Origin: Aeromicrobium ginsengisoli
GTDB lineage: Bacteria; Actinomycetota; Actinomycetes; Propionibacteriales; Nocardioidaceae
DNA length: 64,000 nucleotides
Direction of reading: 5' to 3'
Assembly (NCBI RefSeq): GCF_004134905.2
Contig: NZ_SDPQ02000004.1
Span: forward strand, 124,001 to 188,000
The notes beneath the pieces are model-generated. The model ran no database searches. It saw only the letters and a list, made by a program, of their open reading frames with translations, and was not told where the DNA came from. Below, one piece after another: positions 50,053 through 55,569 of the stretch. Both the position numbers and the translations under genes were made by a program. Position 1 is the first letter of the stretch. Every line of letters starts with the position of its first letter.

Positions 50053-51042
50053 TCACCTGTCGGCGACGCCCAGCTGGGCCAGGATCGTTGCCATCTGACG
50101 CATGATCGAGACCGTCTCGTCGAGGGGAAGCAGCGCCGATTCGGTGGCGCCGGCGCGCAGGCAGGCCGCGACCTCCTCGATCTCGTGGGCGTACCCATGA
50201 CCCGTGACGGGCTCACTGATCGTGTCCACCCGGTCGTCGTGCCAGTGCGTGAACGACGTCGCGGTGGGGAAGCGGGACGGCACCTCGATGAGCCCGGCGT
50301 CACCGGCGATCGAGGCGCGATTGTCGGTGTGCGCGACCTGGGTCCAGGAGATGCTCGCCACGGCACCGCTGTCGTACGCGAGGGTGGCTCCGCCGCTGAC
50401 GTCGATGCCCTCGGCCGACAGCGTCCCGGCGGCGACGATGCCGGCCGGCTCGCCGAGGATCAGGTGCGCGAACGTCAGGGAGTAGATGCCGACGTCGAGC
50501 AGTGCGCTCGCCCCGAGCGCCGGGTCCCAGAGCCGTGCGGTCGTGGCCGGCCCGACGAAGCCGCGGGCGGCTCTGAGCTCGCCGATCGTCCCGAGGGCGC
50601 CGCCGGCAGCGAGCTCGGCGACCCGCCGGATGTTGGGGTTGGCCCGCATCGCCATGGCTTCGGCGAAGAACAGTCCGCGCGTGCGGGCCTCGGCGACGAG
50701 CGTCTCCGCGTCGGCGGGGTTCATCGTGAGCGCCTTCTCGCACAGCACCGCCTTGCCGCCCTCGAAGCACGTCATGACGTCCTCGAAGTGCCGGCTGTGC
50801 GGAGTGGCGACATAGATGACGTCGACGTCCGGGTCGGCGGCCAGGTCCTCGTACGATCCGTGCGCCCGGGCTGCGCCGAACGTGTCGGCGAACGTCCGGG
50901 CGGCGTCGAGCCGGCGAGAGCCGACCGCGGCCAGCTCGTTGCCCTCGACCAGGGCCAGGTCGCGCACGAACGACTCGGCGATGCGACCCGTGGCCAGGAT
51001 TCCCCACCGGATGGGCGTACGCGTCCCCGAATCGGTCGTCAT
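50053..51042 (-). CDS. Gfo/Idh/MocA family oxidoreductase
   Basis: 329 aa NAD(P)-dependent sugar or inositol dehydrogenase-like enzyme. The Rossmann start is RWGILATGRIAESFVRDLAL near residue 12, followed by DVDVIYVATPHSRHFEDVM near 67, the conserved EK-type segment AVLCEKALTMNPADAE near 96 and the substrate domain GASALLDVGIYSLTFAHL near 175. ATG 51042 is chosen because MTTDSGTRTPIRWG leads straight into the fold; the frame extends 36 bp more. The substrate is unknown. It is divergent from the DUF3263 gene, 149 bp away. Confidence 0.88.
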   Translation of the reverse strand: MTTDSGTRTPIRWGILATGRIAESFVRDLALVEGNELAAVGSRRLDAARTFADTFGAARAHGSYEDLAADPDVDVIYVATPHSRHFEDVMTCFEGGKAVLCEKALTMNPADAETLVAEARTRGLFFAEAMAMRANPNIRRVAELAAGGALGTIGELRAARGFVGPATTARLWDPALGASALLDVGIYSLTFAHLILGEPAGIVAAGTLSAEGIDVSGGATLAYDSGAVASISWTQVAHTDNRASIAGDAGLIEVPSRFPTATSFTHWHDDRVDTISEPVTGHGYAHEIEEVAACLRAGATESALLPLDETVSIMRQMATILAQLGVADR

Positions 51043-51110
51043 GACACACAGCCTGCCATTCGGCGAAGCAAATGACACCGGTGTGATTCGTGGCCTAGGA
51101 TGACCAGCAT

Positions 51111-51132
51111 GAGCGAGCGCCAGCGAGCGAAT
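51111..51132 (+). repeat. GAGCGAGCG...GAGCGAA repeat, copy 2
   Basis: gagcgagcgccagcgagcga then at, differing from the copy at 47461 mainly by one inserted base. It lies upstream of the hairpin that covers the DUF3263 start. Function unknown. Confidence 0.45.
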
Positions 51133-51146
51133 CTTGAGGCAGGGAT

Positions 51147-51194
51147 CATGCCATTGCCTCCGTGTCGTTGGCTTGTGGTGGAGGTAATGGCATG
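51147..51194 (+). promoter_or_regulatory. Start-site-sequestering hairpin of the DUF3263 gene
   Basis: Bases 51147-51161 (CATGCCATTGCCTCC) pair along all 15 positions with 51180-51194 (GGAGGTAATGGCATG), with one G-U pair and an 18-nt loop. The right arm contains both the ribosome binding site GGAGG (51180-51184) and the start codon ATG (51192-51194). In RNA this would bury the translation start completely. Alternatively the DNA dyad is a protein-binding site. A regulated switch (temperature, RNA-binding protein, small RNA or upstream translation) is implied but not shown. Confidence 0.75.
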
Positions 51195-51488
51195 AGCGCC
51201 GTGGAGAAGTCGAACGCCGGAGCGCCGGCAGCTGCAGAATCGCTGTCGGAGCGCGACCGCGAGATCCTGGCGCTCGAGCGGCTGTGGTGGCAGTACGCCG
51301 GTGCCAAGGAGCAGGCGATCCGCGACAAGTTCGACATGTCGGCGACGCGCTACTACCAGGTGCTCAACGCCCTGATCGACCGTGAGGACGCCCTCGCGTA
51401 CGATCCACTCCTGGTCAAGCGTCTTCGCCGCCTGCGCGCCCAGCGCCAGCGCAGTCGTTCGGCCAGGCGTCTCGGCATCGACCTCTGA
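51192..51488 (+). CDS. DUF3263 family protein
   Basis: 98 aa actinobacterial protein. After a variable Ala-rich start it has the DUF3263 core: LSERDREILALERLWWQYAG, then AKEQAIRDKFDMSATRYYQVLNALIDRE and a basic tail LVKRLRRLRAQRQRSRSARR. The middle looks like a sigma-70 region-4-like helix-turn-helix, so DNA binding is plausible. It commonly precedes a LytR_C-domain gene, as here (8 bp gap). ATG 51192 has GGAGG 7 nt upstream, but both are inside a 15-bp hairpin (51147-51194), an unusual feature suggesting translational control. Confidence 0.85.
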   Translation: MSAVEKSNAGAPAAAESLSERDREILALERLWWQYAGAKEQAIRDKFDMSATRYYQVLNALIDREDALAYDPLLVKRLRRLRAQRQRSRSARRLGIDL

Positions 51489-51496
51489 AGGTTCCC

Positions 51497-52024
51497 ATGG
51501 ACCACCGCAGGACCCCGACTGGCAAGGCATACGTACCCGCCAGCTGGTTCATCGTCCTGACGATCATGCTGTGCGTCGGCGCTGCCGGCTGGCTGGGCTG
51601 GCTGTTCGTCGACGACGACCCCGAGACCGCGCCGACCACCAGCACGTCGGCCCCGCCGGCGACGAAGACGACGCCGACCCCCTCGCCGAGCAAGACCACC
51701 GAGACGAAGCCGTCGCCCACGCCGAGCGAGTCGAGCGCGTCGCCCGAGGCCGATCGCACAACACCCGTCGCGGTGCTCAACAACACGACGATCCAGGGAC
51801 TGGCGGCGACCTACTCCGCCCAGGTGCGCTCGGCCGGCTGGACCACCGTGACGATCGGCAACTGGCGCGGCTCCATCGCGGGCAACACCGTCTACTTCCC
51901 GCCGCAGCTCGCGGAGCAGGCCAAGCTGCTCGCCGCCGACCTCGACATCAGCCGGGTCCTGCCGAGCGTGGCACCGATGCGGACCGACCGGCTGACGATC
52001 ATCCTGTCCGGCCCGCAACAATAG
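51497..52024 (+). CDS. Membrane-anchored LytR C-terminal domain protein
   Basis: 175 aa. One N-terminal membrane helix (residues about 17-37, FIVLTIMLCVGAAGWLGWLF) is followed by a long Thr/Pro/Ser-rich extracytoplasmic linker (about 42-85) and a LytR_C domain near 88-172 (VAVLNNTTIQGLAATYSAQV, then VYFPPQLAEQAKLLAADL). Such domains are found at the end of cell-wall ligases; standing alone they may recognise wall polymers. There is no catalytic LCP domain, so it is not itself a ligase. It is downstream of the DUF3263 gene, a pairing repeated in actinobacteria. Confidence 0.88.
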   Translation: MDHRRTPTGKAYVPASWFIVLTIMLCVGAAGWLGWLFVDDDPETAPTTSTSAPPATKTTPTPSPSKTTETKPSPTPSESSASPEADRTTPVAVLNNTTIQGLAATYSAQVRSAGWTTVTIGNWRGSIAGNTVYFPPQLAEQAKLLAADLDISRVLPSVAPMRTDRLTIILSGPQQ

Positions 52025-52028
52025 GCGG

Positions 52029-52820
52029 ATGCCCGCCTCCGTCCGCACCGCCGTGATCGCTGATCCGGCCGGAACCCTGCTCGCCCTCGACTTCGACGGC
52101 ACGCTGGCGCACATCGTCGACGACCCGACGCAGGCGTACGCCCACGAGCGGTCCGTCGCTGCCTTGGCAAGGCTCGGCCGTGTGCTCGGCCAGGTCGCGA
52201 TCGTCACCGGGCGTCCCGTCCGCCAGGCGCTCGAGCTCGGCGGCTTCGCCGGCGTCGAGGGCTTCGAGCAGCTCGTGATCTGGGGCCAGTACGGCGCCGA
52301 GCAATGGGATGCGACGACGTCGGAGATCGTCGAGCCCGACCGCCCCGAGCCGATCAGCCGCCTCGCCGACGAGCTGCCCGGTTGGCTCGAGGAGCGCGGC
52401 GCCGGACACGTACGCATCGAGGACAAGGGCCTCGCGATCGCGGTGCACACCCGCGGCATCGACGCGAGCCTGCTCGACGAGCTGGCCCAGCCGCTAGCCG
52501 ACCTCGCCGGCGGCCTCGGCCTCGTCGTCGAGCCGGGACGCCAAGTCATCGAGATGCGCGCCCCGGGCGTCGACAAGGGCGACTCCGTGCGGGCGCTGGC
52601 CTCACGCCTCGGCGCCCGCCAGGTGATCTTCGCCGGCGACGACCTCGGTGACCTGCCGGCGTTCGCGGCGGTCGAGGACCTGCGGCGGTCCGGCGTCGGC
52701 GGACTGCTGATCTGCTCGGCGTCGGCGGAGCAGGACGCGTTGGTGGCCCGCGCCGACATCGTCCTCGACGGGCCCGATGCCGTGGCCGACTGGCTGGAGC
52801 AGCTCGCCGATGAGTTCTGA
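52029..52820 (+). CDS. otsB: Trehalose-6-phosphate phosphatase
   Basis: 263 aa HAD-family phosphatase converting trehalose 6-phosphate to trehalose. Motif I is LALDFDGTLAHIVDDP near residue 18 (nucleophile Asp), motif II IVTGRPVRQALELGG near 58, motif III with Lys near IEDKGLAIAVHTRG near 133, and motif IV FAGDDLGDLPAF near 201. It follows the LytR_C gene by 4 bp and overlaps the next gene by 11 bp, so it is in the same transcript, while the matching otsA is on the other strand 2 kb away. Confidence 0.93.
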   Translation: MPASVRTAVIADPAGTLLALDFDGTLAHIVDDPTQAYAHERSVAALARLGRVLGQVAIVTGRPVRQALELGGFAGVEGFEQLVIWGQYGAEQWDATTSEIVEPDRPEPISRLADELPGWLEERGAGHVRIEDKGLAIAVHTRGIDASLLDELAQPLADLAGGLGLVVEPGRQVIEMRAPGVDKGDSVRALASRLGARQVIFAGDDLGDLPAFAAVEDLRRSGVGGLLICSASAEQDALVARADIVLDGPDAVADWLEQLADEF

Positions 52821-53259
52821 TCCGGTGCTGCCGCACACGCGGTGGACGCGCGTGCGTACGGTGCTCAACTGGATCAATCTCAGCACGCCGCTCGGTCTCC
52901 TGATCGCCCGGATCGGCGGTGCGTCGATCACGCGTCGCGGGCGCGGGACCTACCTCGCGACGGGCTACCGGTTCGGCTTCCCGGTCGCCAGCGCATTCAC
53001 GATCGGCAGCGTCATCGCGAGCAAGCACGACCTCGACTGGGTGCGTGCCCGGCCGGTGCTGCTGCAGCACGAGGACCGGCACTGCACGCAGTACGCGTTC
53101 GTCCTGGGAGTCGTGATGCTGCCGTTCTACTTCCTCTGCGTCGGCATCTCCTACGCGATCGCCGGCGACCACTCGTCGTACAACCCGTTCGAGCGCCTCG
53201 CCAACCTCGCCGACGGCAACTACCCGCCCCCGCGCACCCGTTTCTCCCGCAAGCCCTGA
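52810..53259 (+). CDS. Hypothetical membrane protein with HEDRH motif
   Basis: 149 aa. A basic N-terminus leads to a hydrophobic stretch LSTPLGLLIARIGGASI near 27 and a strong membrane helix AFVLGVVMLPFYFLCVGISYAIAG-type near 95-118. Between them LLQHEDRHCTQYAFVLG near 85 contains His-Glu-x-x-His, the zinc-ligand pattern of many metalloproteases, in an atypical setting at the start of a membrane helix. The protein ends YPPPRTRFSRK. It is translationally coupled to otsB (11-bp overlap). Function is unknown; a membrane-bound peptidase is a possibility, but HExxH alone is weak evidence. Confidence 0.8.
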   Translation: MSSDPVLPHTRWTRVRTVLNWINLSTPLGLLIARIGGASITRRGRGTYLATGYRFGFPVASAFTIGSVIASKHDLDWVRARPVLLQHEDRHCTQYAFVLGVVMLPFYFLCVGISYAIAGDHSSYNPFERLANLADGNYPPPRTRFSRKP

Positions 53260-53267
53260 GCAACAGC

Positions 53268-53394
53268 TGGCGGTTTACCAAGAGGTCAGGGGAAACTTCG
53301 CGATCGCTCGCACTCCGCACGGCAACCTGCCACTCCGCAAGGCGCGCGCACCCTGAGGAGTGGCTGTTGGCCCTGACCTCTTGGTAAACCGCCA
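53268..53394. repeat. 127-bp palindromic element with perfect 24-bp inverted ends
   Basis: Bases 53268-53291 (beginning TGGCGGTTTACCAAG) are exactly complementary to 53371-53394 (ending CTTGGTAAACCGCCA). The 79-bp middle (53292-53370) holds a direct repeat CACTCCGCA and a further inverted pair (CAACctgCCACTCC against GGAGTGGCtgTTG). No target-site duplication is visible at the ends and no protein is encoded. It could be a non-autonomous mobile unit (MITE-like), a decayed terminator pair or a folded RNA. It fills most of the gene-free stretch 53260-53440. Confidence 0.8.
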
Positions 53395-53445
53395 ACCCGG
53401 GAGTGACCGAAGGGCGAACAGTCCGTGTCCGACATGCGGACCGAG

Positions 53446-53475
53446 TGGACACATCGTGAGACGCGCCCGTAGGCT
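53446..53475 (+). promoter_or_regulatory. Promoter of the thrC riboswitch transcript
   Basis: TGGACA (53446-53451), 18-nt spacer, TAGGCT (53470-53475). Transcription would begin near 53482, exactly at the first base-paired element of the SAM riboswitch, which supports both calls. The -10 matches the TAGGCT/TAnnnT boxes seen at several other genes in the window. Confidence 0.65.
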
Positions 53476-53482
53476 GAAACCA

Positions 53483-53592
53483 CTCATCACGAGGGGTACA
53501 GGGACACGGCCCTATGACGCCCCAGCAACCAGTCGCTCATCGACCAGGTGCTCAATCCGTCCCGGACGACAGTCGATCCGGGAAAGATGAAA
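53483..53592 (+). ncRNA. SAM riboswitch (S-box, SAM-I class) in the thrC leader
   Basis: The leader matches the S-box core in order: a closing stem CATC (53485-53488) with GATG (53586-53589), then the GAGGGGTACAGGGACACGGC junction, CCTATGACGCCCCAGCAACC, AGGTGCTCAATCC, a variable stem, and CGGGAAAGATGAAAGG. These are the conserved SAM-binding and kink-turn segments of SAM-I riboswitches. It is followed 10 nt later by GTG 53603 of threonine synthase. In actinobacteria such switches usually act on translation start. SAM would repress, so threonine synthase is expected to be high when methionine/SAM is low. Confidence 0.85.
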
Positions 53593-53602
53593 GGTCACTT
53601 CT

Positions 53603-54874
53603 GTGAGTACATCAGCTCCAAGCCTCGCCGCTCCCGCTCTGCGCGAAGGTGCCTTCGGCAACGCCGTCGAGCTCGTCTGCCGCGAGTGCGGCACGACGCG
53701 CGAGCTCGGTCCGCACTACGTGTGCGCGGAGTGTTTCGGCCCTTTGGAGATCCGGTACGACTTCCCGGCCATCACCCGCGAGCAGATCGCGGCCGGCCCC
53801 AACAACATCTGGCGCTACAAGGCCCTGCTCCCCGTCCCCGACGACATCGAGCTCAGCCCCAACCTCGAGCCCGGCTTCACCCGGCTCCTCAAGGCCGACA
53901 ACCTCGCCGCCGAGCTGGGCCTCAAGAACCTCTGGGTCAAGGACGACAGCACCAACCCCACCAACTCGTTCAAGGACCGCGTCGTGGCGTGCGCCCTCAG
54001 CGCTGCCCGTGAGTTCGGCAGCAAGGTCTTCGCCTGCCCCTCGACCGGCAACCTCGCCAACGCCGTCGCCGCTGCCGGCGCCCGCGCCGGAATCAAGACC
54101 GTCGTCTTCATCCCGAGCAACCTCGAGACGCCCAAGCAGGTCAACTCGGCGGTCTACACCGAGAACCTCGTCGCGGTCGACGGCAACTACGACGACGTCA
54201 ACAAGCTCGCCTCCGAGATCGCCGGCGAGCAGGACGGCTGGGCGTTCGTCAACGTCAACGTCCGCCCGTTCTACGCCGAGGGCTCCAAGACGCTGGGCTA
54301 CGAGATCGCCGAGCAGCTCGGCTGGCGCCTGCCCGACCAGATCGTCATCCCGGTCGCCTCCGGCTCACAGCTGACCAAGGTCCACAAGTCGTTCAAGGAG
54401 CTCATCGCCCTCGGCCTCGTCGAGGACAAGCCCTACAAGGTCTTCGGCGCCCAGGCCACCGGCTGCTCGCCGGTCTCCGAGGCGTTCCGCGAGGGCTGGG
54501 ACGTCGTACGCCCCGTCCGGCCCGACACGATCGCCAAGTCGCTCGCGATCGGCAACCCGGCCGACGGCGTGTACGTCCTCGACATCTGCCGCGAGACCGG
54601 CGGCGCGATCGCCGACATCTCCGACGACGAGGTCCGCGACGCGATCGTCCTGCTGGCGCGCACCGAGGGCATCTTCACCGAGACCGCGGGCGGCACGACC
54701 GTCGGTGTGCTCAAGAAGCTCGTCGAGACCGGCCAGCTCGACCCCGAGCTCGAGACCGTGGTGATCAACACCGGCCACGGTCTTAAGACCCTCGACGCGG
54801 TCACCGACCTGGTCGGCCCCGCCGCCACCATCGCCCCGACGTACGAGGCCTTCGTGGCCTCCGGCATCGCCTGA
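53603..54874 (+). CDS. thrC: Threonine synthase
   Basis: 423 aa PLP enzyme making L-threonine from O-phosphohomoserine. The N-terminal CRECGTTRELGPHYVCAECF carries a four-Cys zinc-ribbon-like element seen in this subclass. The PLP lysine is in DDSTNPTNSFKDRVV near 120 (Ser-Phe-Lys), with FACPSTGNLANAVAAAGAR near 145 and the C-terminal GLKTLDAVTDLVG. GTG 53603 follows the SAM riboswitch; the aaagg motif within the switch is 11 nt upstream and may be masked when SAM is bound. It is followed by a CysO-like gene. Confidence 0.95.
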   Translation: MSTSAPSLAAPALREGAFGNAVELVCRECGTTRELGPHYVCAECFGPLEIRYDFPAITREQIAAGPNNIWRYKALLPVPDDIELSPNLEPGFTRLLKADNLAAELGLKNLWVKDDSTNPTNSFKDRVVACALSAAREFGSKVFACPSTGNLANAVAAAGARAGIKTVVFIPSNLETPKQVNSAVYTENLVAVDGNYDDVNKLASEIAGEQDGWAFVNVNVRPFYAEGSKTLGYEIAEQLGWRLPDQIVIPVASGSQLTKVHKSFKELIALGLVEDKPYKVFGAQATGCSPVSEAFREGWDVVRPVRPDTIAKSLAIGNPADGVYVLDICRETGGAIADISDDEVRDAIVLLARTEGIFTETAGGTTVGVLKKLVETGQLDPELETVVINTGHGLKTLDAVTDLVGPAATIAPTYEAFVASGIA

Positions 54875-54899
54875 GTCCAGAGCACACCCAAGGAGCACT

Positions 54900-55178
54900 G
54901 TGAGCATCAACGTACGCATCCCGACGATCCTGCGGACCTACACGCAGGACCAGTCACAGGTCACCGCCGAGGGCGACACCCTCACCGAGGTCATCGAGTC
55001 GCTCGAGGGGACATTCCCCGGCATCAAGGCGCGGGTCGTCGACGAGCAGGGCAAGCTGCGCCGCTTCGTCAACATCTACGTCGCGGAAGAGGACGTGCGC
55101 TTCGCCCAGGGTCTGGACACGCCCACCCCGGCGGGCACGCAGGTCTCGATAATCCCTGCCGTCGCCGGGGGTTGCTGA
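54900..55178 (+). CDS. CysO/MoaD-type sulfur carrier protein ending Gly-Gly-Cys
   Basis: 92 aa ubiquitin-fold sulfur carrier. VRIPTILRTYTQDQSQV opens the fold and GTQVSIIPAVAGG ends it. In Mycobacterium CysO the chain ends at the Gly-Gly that is thiocarboxylated to deliver sulfur for cysteine synthesis. Here one extra Cys follows (AGGC), so a peptidase must trim the tail first, as known for QbsE (ending GGCF) and its protease. It follows thrC by 25 bp with aaggag before GTG 54900 and shares the SAM-controlled transcript, linking sulfur amino-acid supply to threonine synthesis. Confidence 0.88.
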   Translation: MSINVRIPTILRTYTQDQSQVTAEGDTLTEVIESLEGTFPGIKARVVDEQGKLRRFVNIYVAEEDVRFAQGLDTPTPAGTQVSIIPAVAGGC

Positions 55179-55196
55179 ACTCGCGGCACAGCCTTG

Positions 55197-55202
55197 TAGG
55201 CT
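55197..55202 (+). promoter_or_regulatory. -10 box of the cold-shock gene (possible leaderless mini-ORF)
   Basis: TAGGCT is placed so that transcription would start near 55209, where an ATG opens a 28-codon frame (ATG 55209 to TGA 55295, beginning [11 protein letters not shown]). That frame overlaps the csp start at 55261 in a different phase. It may be a translated leader or merely the 52-nt csp 5' leader. Confidence 0.45.
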
Positions 55203-55260
55203 CTGCGCATGAAGGGGCTCCGGCAGGTGGGTTCCTCCAGGATCAGGTGGGAGTGGCGGC

Positions 55261-55461
55261 ATGGTGCAAGGCACCGTCAAGTGGTTCAACGCTGACAAGG
55301 GCTACGGCTTCATCGAGGTCGAGGGCCAGGACGACGTCTTCGTCCATTGGTCCAAGATCGCGTCAGACGGTTACAAGACTCTCGAGGACGGCCAGAAGGT
55401 CGAGTTCGAGGTCGTCGACGGACCCAAGGGTCGCGAGGCCCACGAGGTCATCGGGCACTGA
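55261..55461 (+). CDS. Cold-shock protein (CspA family)
   Basis: 66 aa single cold-shock domain that binds single-stranded RNA and DNA. Both RNA-binding motifs are exact: KGYGFIEV (residues 13-20) and DVFVHW (25-30), with WFN at 8-10. A gggag box 7 nt upstream gives the start. The ORF is followed at once by a strong intrinsic terminator (55475-55500), so the mRNA is about 290 nt. Expression may be set by its 52-nt leader, as for many csp genes. Confidence 0.96.
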   Translation: MVQGTVKWFNADKGYGFIEVEGQDDVFVHWSKIASDGYKTLEDGQKVEFEVVDGPKGREAHEVIGH

Positions 55462-55474
55462 GTCCGTGAAAGAA

Positions 55475-55500
55475 CCCGGTCCGGGGGGACCGGGTTTTTT
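55475..55500 (+). terminator. Rho-independent terminator after csp
   Basis: A perfect 8-bp GC stem CCCGGTCC (55475-55482) / GGACCGGG (55487-55494) with a GGGG loop is followed directly by six T residues (55495-55500). Confidence 0.93.
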
Positions 55501-55525
55501 CATGCCCGAAACAGGCGCGTGACGC

Positions 55526-55548
55526 ATGTGACACTTGCGATGTCACAT
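55526..55548. promoter_or_regulatory. Dyad operator upstream of the membrane operon
   Basis: ATGTGAC (55526-55532), 9 nt, GTCACAT (55542-55548): a perfect 7-bp inverted repeat. It is followed by two copies of CATACTC (55546-55552 and 55558-55564); the second supplies a CATACT -10 box 6 nt before ATG 55570. TGTGA...TCACA resembles a CRP/GlxR-type half-site pair, but the 11-bp gap is longer than the usual 6. Confidence 0.55.
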
Positions 55549-55569
55549 ACTCGCTGACATACTCCCGGT

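Noticed and set aside
54900-55178. MoaD of molybdopterin synthase
   Set aside because: The thrC neighbourhood and the VRIPTILRTYT start favour the CysO-type sulfur carrier; the Mo-cofactor genes in this window are 6.5 kb away and of other families.
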